A DNA stretch of 64,000 bases. Origin: Allobosea sp. CS1GBMeth4 (lineage in GTDB: Bacteria; Pseudomonadota; Alphaproteobacteria; Rhizobiales; Beijerinckiaceae). The position numbers were made by a program, and so were the translations under genes. Location of the stretch: the NCBI RefSeq assembly GCF_900185715.1, contig NZ_FYAS01000025.1:186001-250000 (forward strand). Reading direction: 5' to 3'. A model generated the notes under the pieces. That model did no database searches, was not told the DNA's origin, and saw nothing but the letters and a program-made list of their open reading frames with translations. This document shows positions 26,802 to 34,970 of this stretch, in pieces (the first letter of the stretch is position 1; each line of letters begins with the position of its first letter).

Positions 26802-26824
26802 TCAACCGCCGCGCTGGCGGTTGA
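26802..26824 (+). promoter_or_regulatory. Hairpin in the leader of the prephenate dehydrogenase-like gene
   Basis: TCAACCGCC (26802-26810) and GGCGGTTGA (26816-26824) form a perfect 9-bp stem with a 5-base loop, 47 bases before the ATG. No T-run follows. A role as attenuator or processing site is only a possibility. Confidence 0.4.
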
Positions 26825-26871
26825 AATCAGGCAGTCACCCGGCATCGCGGCCCCTCCCGAAGGAAAACGCG

Positions 26872-27672
26872 ATGCTTGTCCTGAACACCGCCCATCCCTC
26901 CGTCGGCCTGATGGGCTTCGGCGCCTTCGGCCGCCTGATCGCCCGCCATCTCGAGCCGCATTGCCGCCTCCTGGCCTTCGACCCGGCACTGCCGGCCGAT
27001 ATGGCCGCCGGCGGCATCATCGCCGCCGATCCGGCCGAGATCGCCGCCTGCGACATCGTCATCCTCGCCGTGCCGGTCGCGGCCCTCTCCGGGGCGATCG
27101 CGACCTTGCGGCCGCATCTGCGTCGCGGGGCGATCGTCGTCGATGTCGGCTCGGTCAAGATCGGCCCGGCCCGGACCATGCTGGCGGAGCTGCCCGGGGA
27201 CGTCGAGATCATCGGCACCCACCCGCTCTTCGGCCCGCAGAGCGGGCGCGACGGCATCAAAGGTCTCAAGATCGCGATCTGCCCGATCCGCGGCGCCAGC
27301 GCCTGGCGCATCGCCGCCTTCCTGCGCCGGGTGCTTGGCCTCGAGGTCATCATGACGACGCCGGAGGCGCACGACCGCGAGGCCGCGCTGGTCCAGGGAC
27401 TGACCCATCTCATCGCCAAGATCCTGGTCCGGATGGAGCCCCTGCCGCGCCGCATGACCACGGCGAGTTTCGATCTCCTGATGCAGGCGACCGAGATGGT
27501 CCGCCATGACAGCCCCGCCGTCTTCCTCGCCATCGAGCAGGCCAACCCGCATGCCCGCCCGGTGCGCGACCGCTTCTTCGCCCTGGCCGAGGAGATGCGG
27601 GCGCGTCTCGACCGGGACAGCCGCCCGGCAATCGAGGCAAAGCCTGAGCGATACGAGGCGGCGGCGCCCTGA
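26872..27672 (+). CDS. Prephenate dehydrogenase family protein
   Basis: The 266-residue protein has an N-terminal Rossmann fold (VGLMGFGAFGRLIARHL, then DIVILAVPVAALSGAI and VDVGSVKIGPARTM). The conserved IGTHPLFGPQSGRDG holds the catalytic-site histidine of TyrA dehydrogenases. The helical C-terminal domain has AHDREAALVQGLTHLIAKIL. It would convert prephenate or arogenate to a tyrosine precursor with NAD(P), or act on an analogous substrate. There is no ACT domain. AAGGAAAA precedes the ATG at 26872, which is preferred over the frame start at 26797. Confidence 0.88.
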   Translation: MLVLNTAHPSVGLMGFGAFGRLIARHLEPHCRLLAFDPALPADMAAGGIIAADPAEIAACDIVILAVPVAALSGAIATLRPHLRRGAIVVDVGSVKIGPARTMLAELPGDVEIIGTHPLFGPQSGRDGIKGLKIAICPIRGASAWRIAAFLRRVLGLEVIMTTPEAHDREAALVQGLTHLIAKILVRMEPLPRRMTTASFDLLMQATEMVRHDSPAVFLAIEQANPHARPVRDRFFALAEEMRARLDRDSRPAIEAKPERYEAAAP

Positions 27673-27676
27673 TGCC

Positions 27677-28345
27677 TCAGCGCCGCAGCACCGCCAGCGC
27701 TGCCAGCACGACCCAGAGATAGCTCGCCAGGAACAGCGCCCGGTTGGCGAAGCCGACATAGCCGCTGACCCCGGCCGGCAGCGCCTGCAGCGGGCCGATC
27801 TGCGCCGCCATGTCGACGCCGGCGCCCTTCAGCGCCGAGAAGAACAGGAAGAGAGCGCCCAGCATCGCGACGAAGCTGAGCCAGGGCAGATGCGCCGACC
27901 AGAGCGGCGGCGCGACGTTCCCACCCTGACGTGCCAGGGCGAGCGTCAGCACGACGGCCGCCGCGCACAGCGCCGGAATGCCGATCATCGCCGCCGGCCC
28001 GTGCAGCTTGTGATTGATGTCGAACAGCCCGCCCATGGCCTGGCCGATGCCGGCGAGGCAGAGCAGCCCGAGCCCGACCAGGCCGAGCGTGCTCGCCGAC
28101 AGCGGCCAGAGCGCGCCCGCCAGGGCGAATGAGCCGGCCGCCCAGGCGAAGAACATGATCGCCAGAAGCCAGCCCTGGCGGCCATTGGCGTATTCGCTCA
28201 CCATGCGCCAGGACGGCTCGAATTCCGGGCTGACGACATGCAGGAGGATCAGCGCCACGCAGGAGATCGCCGTCGCGCCGAGCGCGAGACAGGCGCAGCG
28301 GATCGACCAGTCGCCGAAATCGACTTGGCTCATGACGTTTGCCAA
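27677..28345 (-). CDS. DUF998 family membrane protein
   Basis: The 222-residue product has six membrane helices and the DUF998 opening (LHVVSPEFEPSWRMVSEYANGRQGW). The TTG start at 28345 is chosen because GGGGGAG lies 6 bases before it; an in-frame ATG at 28333 is the alternative. Function unknown. It is divergent from a TetR gene across 83 bases and may be its target. Confidence 0.85.
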   Translation of the reverse strand: MANVMSQVDFGDWSIRCACLALGATAISCVALILLHVVSPEFEPSWRMVSEYANGRQGWLLAIMFFAWAAGSFALAGALWPLSASTLGLVGLGLLCLAGIGQAMGGLFDINHKLHGPAAMIGIPALCAAAVVLTLALARQGGNVAPPLWSAHLPWLSFVAMLGALFLFFSALKGAGVDMAAQIGPLQALPAGVSGYVGFANRALFLASYLWVVLAALAVLRR

Positions 28346-28428
28346 AGCAGGCTCCCCCGGTAGCGCCGCATCCCCGTCGCGGCGAAGCCAACCCCTCTTG
28401 ATTCCGATATAGAAAACTACATCGAATT

Positions 28429-29055
28429 ATGTCAACACTCGGCAGACGCAGCTATTCCTCCCAAATGCGCGCCCAATCGGCCGAGGAGACGCGCGCGCGC
28501 ATCCTCGACGCGGCGCTGGCACTCTTCGGCGACAAGGGGGTCGACAGGGTCACGGTGGCTGCGATCGGCGACCGGGCCCAGGTCGCCGCCTCGACGGTCT
28601 ATGCCGTGTTCAAGTCGAAGGCCGGCATCCTGCGCGCGTTGATGGAGCGGGCGCTGTTCGGCAGCCGCTTCCGCTCGGCCCAGGACATCCTCGCCGGCGT
28701 GACCGATCCGGTCGCGCTGATCGGGCTCACCGCAGAGGTCGCCCGCGCGATCTACGAGAGCGAGGATCGCGACCTCGGCCTGCTCCGCAACATCTCCGGC
28801 TTCTCGCCGCTCCTGCGCGAGGTCGAGCAGGAGTTCGAGGCACTGCGCTATGAAATGCAGGAGGCGCGCGTGCGAGCCTTGTTCGCGGCCGGCAAGGCGA
28901 AGGCCGGCCTGTCCCTGGACGAGGCCCGGCGGATCCTCTGGATGTACACCAGCCGCGACGTCTACCGCATGCTGGTCTGCGAGGGCGGCTGGCCGGTCGA
29001 GCGCTATCGCGGCTGGCTGTCGCAGACGCTGGTGGACGCGCTCGTCGCGCGCTGA
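28429..29055 (+). CDS. TetR/AcrR family transcriptional regulator
   Basis: A 208-residue protein with a TetR DNA-binding domain ([45 protein letters not shown], about residues 17-60) and a helical ligand domain. It is divergent from the DUF998 gene. The 83-base gap is AT-richer than its surroundings but I see no strict palindrome in it. Ligand unknown. Confidence 0.92.
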   Translation: MSTLGRRSYSSQMRAQSAEETRARILDAALALFGDKGVDRVTVAAIGDRAQVAASTVYAVFKSKAGILRALMERALFGSRFRSAQDILAGVTDPVALIGLTAEVARAIYESEDRDLGLLRNISGFSPLLREVEQEFEALRYEMQEARVRALFAAGKAKAGLSLDEARRILWMYTSRDVYRMLVCEGGWPVERYRGWLSQTLVDALVAR

Positions 29056-29069
29056 CCCCCGGCGCAATC

Positions 29070-30002
29070 TCAGGCGGCCTTCGCCTCCTGCCGCAGGAAG
29101 CCCGCCAGCTTGCCCGCCGGCAGGCCGGCTTCGCACGCGATCCTCGTCGCCAGCGCCGCCGCCGCCGGCCGGGGCTGGCCGACCGGCCGATCGAGCCAGT
29201 AGGAGACGGGATTGAGCGCGGTGCGCCGATCGGCCGCCACGACCCGTCCGGCATCGACCTGCGCCTGCGCCAGGGGCGGACGCGCCAGCGCGACGCCGAG
29301 CCCGCACGCGGCGGCGTCGAGCACGAGATTGTAATCCTCGAAGCGCCGGTCCTGCTGACGCGGCCGGAAGTCGAGCCCCTGTGCATTGAACCAGGCGCGC
29401 CAGCCGGCGGCATCCGAATCATGGATCAGCGGCTGGTCGAGGAAGCGCTCCGGCCTGCCCTCGCCGATCGCCCTGGCCAGTTCCGGCGAGGCGACGGGGT
29501 AGCACCACTCCTCGAACAGCTGCACCGAGACCCGGCCCGGCGTGCCGCCCCGGCCGCAGCGGATGGCGAGGTCGATTCCCTCTTCGTCCAGGTCGACCTT
29601 GCGGTGGTCGACCTGCAGCACGATGCGCAAGGCGGGATCGCCGCTCTCCAGGCGCTGCCAGCGCGGCATCAGCCAGAGCGAGCAGACCGACGGCGTCGCG
29701 CTGAAGCGCACCACCGCCGCCCCGCGCGGCTCGCTCCAGCGGTCGGAGCTGTCGGCGAAGACCGAGAAGGCCTCCTGCGTGCGCTGGAACAGGCGCTGCC
29801 CTTCCGGCGTCAGCGAGACTCCGCGCGCCTGGCGCTCGAAGACGCGCAGGCCGAGCCAGTGCTCCAGCTTGGCGACCTGCCGCGAGACCGCGCCATGGGT
29901 GAGGTTCAGTGCCTCGGCCGCGGCCGAGAAGCTGCCCGAGCGCGCGGCGGCTTCGAAGGCCCGCAGCGTGTCGAGCGGCGGGAGCGGGGAGCTGTGATCC
30001 AT
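29070..30002 (-). CDS. LysR family transcriptional regulator (GcvA-like)
   Basis: The 310-residue protein opens [41 protein letters not shown], the GcvA-branch helix-turn-helix, then [23 protein letters not shown]. The effector domain has [18 protein letters not shown]. Start at the ATG at 30002; a GTG two codons upstream is possible. It is divergent from an EamA transporter gene, its likely target. Confidence 0.92.
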   Translation of the reverse strand: MDHSSPLPPLDTLRAFEAAARSGSFSAAAEALNLTHGAVSRQVAKLEHWLGLRVFERQARGVSLTPEGQRLFQRTQEAFSVFADSSDRWSEPRGAAVVRFSATPSVCSLWLMPRWQRLESGDPALRIVLQVDHRKVDLDEEGIDLAIRCGRGGTPGRVSVQLFEEWCYPVASPELARAIGEGRPERFLDQPLIHDSDAAGWRAWFNAQGLDFRPRQQDRRFEDYNLVLDAAACGLGVALARPPLAQAQVDAGRVVAADRRTALNPVSYWLDRPVGQPRPAAAALATRIACEAGLPAGKLAGFLRQEAKAA

Positions 30003-30095
30003 GCTCACAGCTCGTCATCGAATTACTCGTTTGTCAATCAGCTTGCCGAGGCGTCTATCGGGAGCGAACCGTCATCCGCCCGAAAGAGGCTCGTC

Positions 30096-30995
30096 ATGAC
30101 CACCGCTGTTCCCGCAGCCCCCGCGAGGCCCGGCTCCACGCTCGACGCCATCCTGCTCTTCACCATCCCCTTCACCGTGATCGCCTGGGCCTCGTCCTTC
30201 CCGGCGATCCGGGCCGGGCTCGCCGGCTTCGGCGCGCTCGAAATGGCGGCGCTGCGCTTCGCCATCGCCGGCGCCGTCTCGGCGCTCTTCCTGCTCGCCA
30301 CGCGCCCGAAGCTGCCCGAGCGCGCCGACATCTGGCGCTTTCTCACCGGCGGCATCGTCTTCATCGCGCTCTATGCGATCCTCCTCAATCTCGGCCAGCG
30401 CGTCGTCCCGGCGGGCGCGGCGAGCTTCATCATCAACACCAACCCGATCATGACGGCGGCGCTCGCCATGCTGGTGCTGAACGAGCGCTTCAGCCTGATC
30501 GCCTGGCTCGGCACCGCGCTCGCCTTCGCCGGCATCGGCGTGATCGCGCTCGGCAACGGGCTCGACCTCGACATCGGCGTCAGCGTGCTGCTGATCCTCG
30601 GCGCCGCCCTGTGCAACTCGGTCTCGACCGTGGTGCAGAAGCCGCTCTTTTCCCGACACAAGCCGCTCACCGTCGCGGCCTGGAACATGGCGATCGGCGG
30701 CCTCGCCCTCGCGCCCTTCCTGCCCGGCGCGCTGGAGCAGGTGCCGGCCGCTCCGGCACAGGCGCTCTGGTCGGTGGTCTGGCTCGCTCTGGTCTCCAGC
30801 GTCGTCGCCTATGGCACCTGGGCGATCACCCTGTCGCGCCTGCCGGCCGCCCGCGCCGCCAACTTCCAGTACTGCGTGCCGCCGGCGGCGATGCTGATCA
30901 GCTTCATCTGGCTCGGCGAGGTCCCGACCGCGCTCGGCCTGATCGGCGGCGCCATGGCGCTGGCCGGGGTGGTGATCGTCAACCTGAAGCGGTGA
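30096..30995 (+). CDS. EamA/DMT superfamily transporter
   Basis: The 299-residue protein has ten membrane helices arranged as two EamA repeats, with [25 protein letters not shown] in repeat 1 and [40 protein letters not shown] in repeat 2. Members export amino acids, nucleosides or other metabolites. Divergent from the GcvA-like LysR across 93 bases, a usual regulator-exporter pair. Start ATG 30096 follows AAGAGG. Confidence 0.92.
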   Translation: MTTAVPAAPARPGSTLDAILLFTIPFTVIAWASSFPAIRAGLAGFGALEMAALRFAIAGAVSALFLLATRPKLPERADIWRFLTGGIVFIALYAILLNLGQRVVPAGAASFIINTNPIMTAALAMLVLNERFSLIAWLGTALAFAGIGVIALGNGLDLDIGVSVLLILGAALCNSVSTVVQKPLFSRHKPLTVAAWNMAIGGLALAPFLPGALEQVPAAPAQALWSVVWLALVSSVVAYGTWAITLSRLPAARAANFQYCVPPAAMLISFIWLGEVPTALGLIGGAMALAGVVIVNLKR

Positions 30996-31002
30996 CCCCA
31001 TC

Positions 31003-31108
31003 GTCGTTCTCGGGCGGCGCCCGGCGCCGACCCGAGAATCTCATGACGAGAAGGCACCGGCCGGAGCTTCTTACGGCCTGAGATGCTCGGGCCAGGCCCG
31101 AGCATGAC
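31003..31108. repeat. Inverted-repeat intergenic element, family B copy 1
   Basis: Starts GTCGTTCTCGGG and ends CCCGAGCATGAC, 106 bases. The right arm holds the strong hairpin GCTCGGGCC-A-GGCCCGAGC. It lies between the convergent EamA and MarR genes and could terminate both. The second copy is at 53910. Confidence 0.75.
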
Positions 31109-31114
31109 GTGCCT

Positions 31115-31663
31115 TCACTCGACGCTTTGCGCCTCCACTTGGCGCTTCTCGATCCCCAGGATCAGCTTCCGCAGCACCCCCGCCAGCATCTCCCGCTCCC
31201 TCGCATCCAGCGGCTGCAGGAAGGCGAGCTCGCTCGCCATGTCGGTGCGGAAGGCCTGCTCGGCCAGCGCCGCGCCCTTTTCCGTCAGCGCGACCTGCAC
31301 GCTGCGCCCGTCCTGGGCCGACTTCTCGCGCCGGACCAGCCCCGCCTTCTCCAGCCGGTCGAGCCGGTGCGTCAGCCCGCCCGAGGAGATCATCAGCAGC
31401 GAGTACATCTCGGTCGGCGTCAGCCGGTAGGGCGGGCCGGAGCGCCGCAGCGTCGCGATCACGTCGAACTCGCCGCGGTCGAGCCCGAAGCCGGCGAAGG
31501 TCGCCTCGATGCTCGACCTGACCATGTTGCCGAGCCGGAAGGCGCGGCCGAGGATCGCCATCGGCTCGGTGTCGAGATCCGGCAATTCCCGCGCCCATTG
31601 CGCCCGCAGGCGGTCGACATGGTCCTGCGCCGCACCTTCCCCTGTCGTGGATTCGCTCGTCAT
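31115..31663 (-). CDS. MarR family transcriptional regulator
   Basis: The 182-residue protein has a MarR winged helix (GLDRGEFDVIATLRRSGPPYRLTPTEMYSLLMISSGGLTHRLDRLE, then LVRREKSAQDGRSVQVALTEKG). The ATG at 31663 is used because CGGAG precedes it and the longer frame crosses the operator region. It is divergent from a cupin-VOC pair; the gap has AAGATA/TATCTT palindromes that are probably its binding sites. Inducer unknown. Confidence 0.92.
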   Translation of the reverse strand: MTSESTTGEGAAQDHVDRLRAQWARELPDLDTEPMAILGRAFRLGNMVRSSIEATFAGFGLDRGEFDVIATLRRSGPPYRLTPTEMYSLLMISSGGLTHRLDRLEKAGLVRREKSAQDGRSVQVALTEKGAALAEQAFRTDMASELAFLQPLDAREREMLAGVLRKLILGIEKRQVEAQSVE

Positions 31664-31724
31664 CTCCGTGCCTTGGCTGTCACGATCTCGGCAGCGAGAC
31701 ATACACGTCGTCCGGCGGCCAGCC

Positions 31725-31754
31725 AAGATATCTCGGCGCAAAGATAATTATCTT
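31725..31754. promoter_or_regulatory. Putative MarR operators, proximal to marR
   Basis: AAGATATCT (31725-31733) is a near-palindrome and AAGATAATTATCTT (31741-31754) is a perfect 14-base palindrome with the same half-site. Both stand in the gap between the MarR and cupin genes. Confidence 0.65.
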
Positions 31755-31756
31755 GA

Positions 31757-31789
31757 CAGGAAGATACCTTGCTGCTAGATATCTTCCTG
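31757..31789. promoter_or_regulatory. Putative MarR operator, proximal to cupin gene
   Basis: CAGGAAGATA (31757-31766) and TATCTTCCTG (31780-31789) form a perfect 10-bp inverted repeat with 13 bases between, repeating the AAGATA half-site. A further AAGATAA stands at 31792. It lies 36 bases before the cupin start. Confidence 0.65.
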
Positions 31790-31824
31790 TGAAGATAACT
31801 CACTTTCGCATCAGGGAGGCAGCG

Positions 31825-32160
31825 ATGTTCAACATTCTTCGGGCCGAGGATCAGCAGCGCGCCGCCAATCGCACGCTGCGGTTCGAGGGGCAGGCGCTCG
31901 GCGGGCCGGTCTCGTTCTTTCTGGTCGACGCCGAGCCGGGCCAGGGCTCGATGCTGCACGTCCATCCCTATTCCGAGACCTGGATCGTCCGGAGCGGCGA
32001 GGCCGAATTCACCGTCGGGGGCGAGACGACCCGCGGCCATGCCGGCGACATCGTCGTGGCCGCGCCCGACGTCCCGCACCGTTTCGAGAATGTCGGCGAG
32101 GGCCGGCTCGAACTGGTCTGCATCCATCCGAACGAGCGGATCGTGCAGCGGAACCTCTGA
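31825..32160 (+). CDS. Cupin domain protein
   Basis: A 111-residue single cupin with the metal-site motif HVHPYSETWIVRSGEAEFTVGG (His, His, Glu) and the second motif HAGDIVVAAPDVPHRFENVGEG. Cupins of this size bind a divalent metal and act as oxygenases, isomerases or sensors. AGGGAGG precedes the ATG at 31825. It is the first gene of a two-gene unit with a VOC protein, probably controlled by the divergent MarR. Confidence 0.9.
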   Translation: MFNILRAEDQQRAANRTLRFEGQALGGPVSFFLVDAEPGQGSMLHVHPYSETWIVRSGEAEFTVGGETTRGHAGDIVVAAPDVPHRFENVGEGRLELVCIHPNERIVQRNL

Positions 32161-32188
32161 GGACCGCGCAGCAACAAGGAGAACCACC

Positions 32189-32599
32189 ATGCCCAAAATG
32201 CTCTTCGTCAACCTGCCGGTCGCCGACATCGCGGCCGCGACCCGCGTTTACGAGGCGATCGGCTGCAGGCGGAACCCGGATTTCAGCGACCACCAGGCTT
32301 CGAGCATGGTCTGGTCCGACACCATCACCTTCCACCTGCTCACCCGCGATTATTTCGCGACCTTCACCAGCAAGCCCGTGGCCGACGCCCATGCCGGCGC
32401 GCAGGTGCTGCTGGCGCTCACCCTGGAGAGCCGCGCCGAGGTCGACGCCATGGTCGAGGCCGCCTCCGCCGCCGGCGGCAAGGCCGATCCGCGCCCGGCG
32501 ACCGATCTGGGCTGGCTTTACAACCGCGCCTTCGAGGACGCCGACGGCCATGGCTTCGAAGCCGTCTTCGCCGACATGTCGGCGATGCCGGTGGGGTGA
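32189..32599 (+). CDS. VOC family protein (lactoylglutathione lyase-like)
   Basis: A 136-residue protein beginning MPKMLFVNLPVADIAAATRVYEAIG, with SMVWSDTITFHLLTRDYFATF and a closing EDADGHGFEAVFADMSAM. This is a PhnB/glyoxalase-like VOC fold with plausible His and Glu metal positions. AAGGAG lies before the ATG. Cotranscribed with the cupin gene (28-base gap). Confidence 0.88.
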   Translation: MPKMLFVNLPVADIAAATRVYEAIGCRRNPDFSDHQASSMVWSDTITFHLLTRDYFATFTSKPVADAHAGAQVLLALTLESRAEVDAMVEAASAAGGKADPRPATDLGWLYNRAFEDADGHGFEAVFADMSAMPVG

Positions 32600-32696
32600 G
32601 AATCGCGCCGGGGGCAACGCTCCAACCACGTTCCGGATGGGAAAAGGCGGCGCGGAGCGCGGATGAGGGCTGCCCGCCCGGCCGGCCGCCGCATGG

Positions 32697-32711
32697 TTAA
32701 CCCTCGATTAA
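32697..32711. promoter_or_regulatory. CtrA-type box
   Basis: TTAACCCTCGATTAAC matches TTAA-N7-TTAA with a C after both half-sites, the classic CtrA consensus. A further TTTAA follows at 32715. It lies about 110 bases before the small gene at 32820. Binding is inferred. Confidence 0.55.
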
Positions 32712-32819
32712 CGGTTTAATGGTCGTCTCATGACTGTCAGATCATCCTCGGCGCGCGGGTGTGACTGACCGGCTGGCCTTTCACCGCCCCACCGAGCAGA
32801 TTCTGACGCGAGCTCCCTC

Positions 32820-33071
32820 ATGGACGTATTCACGATGGTCATCGTCGCCTGCGTGGCGGGCGAGCCCAATTGCTCTTCGACGCATCTCAGCGAGATGAGC
32901 TTCACCAGCGCCGAAGCCTGCGAGGCGCGGGTCGACAGCGTCGTCGGATCGATGACGAAGGAGTTTGGCAAGCGCCCGGAGCTGAAGGGGCGGCAGGTCA
33001 GCTACGACGTCTCCTGCATGAACCGCGTTCAGCTTGCCCGGAAGTTCGGGATCAGGCAGTCGGACACTTAG
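32820..33071 (+). CDS. Small cysteine-containing protein of unknown function
   Basis: An 83-residue product. A short hydrophobic start (MDVFTMVIVACVAGEPNC) leads into a helix-rich part with cysteines at 11, 18, 34 and 66. The spacing suggests disulfides or a metal site, but there is no typical signal peptide. No family recognised. It is followed by a strong hairpin terminator and preceded by a CtrA-type box, both of which support a real, regulated gene. Confidence 0.65.
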   Translation: MDVFTMVIVACVAGEPNCSSTHLSEMSFTSAEACEARVDSVVGSMTKEFGKRPELKGRQVSYDVSCMNRVQLARKFGIRQSDT

Positions 33072-33093
33072 GCAGCGGTTGCGGCCGGTCTGA

Positions 33094-33121
33094 CGGCAAA
33101 GAGGGAGACCCCTCTTTGCCG
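33094..33121. terminator. Bidirectional hairpin terminator
   Basis: A perfect 12-bp stem (CGGCAAAGAGGG at 33094-33105 and its complement at 33110-33121) with a 4-base loop sits between the convergent genes ending at 33071 and 33145. Confidence 0.75.
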
Positions 33122-33144
33122 CGACGATCGCCGAGGGTGACGCG

Positions 33145-33456
33145 CTACTCGATCACCTGGATGATCTTGCGCGAGCCCGGCTCGACCAGAACCGTCTTGT
33201 CGTTGACGACGGCGTAACTGTACTGCGTGACGCCGACATCGGCAGGCAAGGTGCGCAGCGTCACCGAAGACGGCAGCGCCGCCCCCACGGTCACCGACTC
33301 GGTCACCTTCACGGAGCTGGGCTTCTCCTTCATCACATAGGCGCGGACCTTGCTCTGCTGCTCGGTCGTGATGGTGGTGGTCGTCGTGGTCGAGGTCTGG
33401 GCGAATGCGACGAGCGGCGCCATGGCGAGGGCGGCTGCGAGAACGATCTTCTTCAT
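33145..33456 (-). CDS. DUF1236 family exported protein
   Basis: The 103-residue product has a Sec signal (MKKIVLAAALAMAPLVAFAQ), a threonine run (TSTTTTTTITTEQQ), then VRAYVMKEKPSSVKVTESVTVG and YSYAVVNDKTVLVEPGSRKIIQVIE, the DUF1236 pattern common in Hyphomicrobiales. Periplasmic; function unknown. Confidence 0.88.
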   Translation of the reverse strand: MKKIVLAAALAMAPLVAFAQTSTTTTTTITTEQQSKVRAYVMKEKPSSVKVTESVTVGAALPSSVTLRTLPADVGVTQYSYAVVNDKTVLVEPGSRKIIQVIE

Positions 33457-33772
33457 GTCGGCCTCCAGATTATCCCAGCCGGTGGCCTCAACTTAGAACC
33501 CTTGTAAATAGTTCCCCCGCTGGCCCGCCGTCATCGACCGGCTCGCATTGGCCGGCCGAATTCGGACGGGGCGCATGGCAGCGGCGGCCGGCAACGACGC
33601 TGCTTCGGCATTTCGCCTCCGCTCTGGATTACGACACCGCCTCAGCCCCGCGCCCTCCCTCGGATGGCGTTCACCTCCAAACCGTCGCGGCGCTTGGCAT
33701 GTGGGGCCTTTGGGCGCAGGTGCAGGAACCGGCGAAGGCCGCTTCGGCCGCCCTCGATGCTTGAACAAGCTT
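33457..33772. other. Intergenic region, 316 bases, nothing recognised
   Basis: GC-rich DNA with several overlapping open frames, none resembling a family and none with a convincing ribosome-binding site. The DUF1236 promoter must lie near 33470-33510. A small hairpin GGCCGC/GCGGCC-like sequence occurs near 33750. Confidence 0.45.
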
Positions 33773-34156
33773 CTAGTTCTGACCGGCGGCCACGACGCAG
33801 AACTGGTTTCCTTCGGGATCGCGCAATACGGTGTATTGCTCGGCCTCGCGCAGGAGGGTTGCGCCGAGAGCGGTCAGGCGCATCACTTCCGCCGAGCGGT
33901 CCGCGGCCTGGATGTCGAAATGGATGCGATTGCGCTCGGGACGAGGCCCGGTCCGCAAGTGGAAGCACAGGGTCAAAGCAGGCCCGTCGAGCATCACCGA
34001 CGGGTCGGTCTCGGGGGTGAGGCCGAGCGCGGCCAGCCGCGCGATTTCGGCATCGTCATAGGGTCGCAACTGGAAATCATCGAGCGCCGCGGCCCAGAAG
34101 CGCGCGACCCGCGACGGAACATCGCAATCGATCACGATCTCTTTCAGCGTCGCCAT
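33773..34156 (-). CDS. VOC/glyoxalase-like domain protein
   Basis: A 127-residue protein with VIDCDVPSRVARFWAAALDDFQL, RNRIHFDIQAADRSAEVMRL and the terminal YTVLRDPEGNQFCVV. This is the glyoxalase-like (PF18029) pattern. Its ATG overlaps the stop of the inositol-phosphatase-like gene by one base, making it the last gene of a three-gene coupled operon with cfa. Substrate unknown. Confidence 0.87.
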   Translation of the reverse strand: MATLKEIVIDCDVPSRVARFWAAALDDFQLRPYDDAEIARLAALGLTPETDPSVMLDGPALTLCFHLRTGPRPERNRIHFDIQAADRSAEVMRLTALGATLLREAEQYTVLRDPEGNQFCVVAAGQN

Positions 34157-34968
34157 CAGGAATCACCCGCGAACAGCCGCCGCTGCAGCTCGTCCCACAG
34201 CTCGGGCGATTGCGCCGCCAGGATGCCGAAGCCCGGCTCGGCGGGCCTGTAGGGGCTGCCATCGAAGCGCGCCGCCCGGCCGCCCGCCTCCTCGAGGAAG
34301 AGCGTGCCCGGCGCGTGATCCCAGGGCAGGCCGCGCCAGAACATCACGAAATTCTGCTCGCCCCGCACGATCGCGGGATATTCCTCGCCGGCGCAAAACA
34401 GGCCAGGCAGGATCGCGGCGAGATCCCGGCCATTGGCCGTGACCCGCGCCGTCATCTCCGCGGGCAGGAAGCGGGTGAGCACACCGCCGCGCAGCGCAGC
34501 CCATTGCGGCGGCCGCCCGGCCCAGACGCGCTCGCCATCGATCCAGGCGCCGGAGCCGCGCTCGGCGACATGGAGCGTGCCGGTCGCCGGGCTGAGCATC
34601 CAGGAGGCGACGGGCTCGCCCGCGCGCAGCAGCGCCACCATCATCGAGAAGCACGGGCTGCCCTTCACGAAATTGGCGGTGCCGTCGACCGGGTCGACCA
34701 CGAAGACGGTGCCCTCGCCCAACCCCTGCAGCAGCTCCGGCTGCGCCGAGACCGCCTCCTCGCCGATCACCCGCGAGCCGGGCAGCAGCGCGGGCAGGCG
34801 GAGATTGAGCAGCCGCTCGGCTTCCTCGTCGGCGATCGTGACCTCCTCGCCGGGCGATTTCACCCGGACCTCGGACTCGGCCAGCCGCTGGAAGCGCGGC
34901 ATCACGGCTTCGGCCGCGACCTCGCGCAGCAGGTCCGAGACCTGCTCGATCGGCACCTGTCCGGCCAT
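34156..34968 (-). CDS. Inositol monophosphatase family phosphatase
   Basis: The 270-residue enzyme has the metal-dependent phosphatase motifs: SPGEEVTIADEEAE, IGEEAVS, VVDPVDGTANFVKGSP (the DPxDGT core), and WDHAPGTLFLEEAGG (the second WDxAxG motif). Members hydrolyse inositol phosphate, PAP or related sugar phosphates. The start at the ATG at 34968 lies 2 bases after the cfa stop, so it is cotranscribed with cfa. Substrate not determinable. Confidence 0.92.
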   Translation of the reverse strand: MAGQVPIEQVSDLLREVAAEAVMPRFQRLAESEVRVKSPGEEVTIADEEAERLLNLRLPALLPGSRVIGEEAVSAQPELLQGLGEGTVFVVDPVDGTANFVKGSPCFSMMVALLRAGEPVASWMLSPATGTLHVAERGSGAWIDGERVWAGRPPQWAALRGGVLTRFLPAEMTARVTANGRDLAAILPGLFCAGEEYPAIVRGEQNFVMFWRGLPWDHAPGTLFLEEAGGRAARFDGSPYRPAEPGFGILAAQSPELWDELQRRLFAGDS

Positions 34969-34970
34969 CG

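Larger units (their letters stand above)
26535..26871. other. Intergenic region with repeat and hairpin
   Basis: It contains family A copy 3 (26573-26665) and, closer to the next gene, a perfect 9-bp hairpin (26802-26824). No gene is recognised. Confidence 0.6.

Noticed and set aside
33405-33764. 119-codon plus-strand frame between the DUF1236 and VOC genes
   Set aside because: It overlaps the DUF1236 gene start on the other strand, has no ribosome-binding site and no family pattern.
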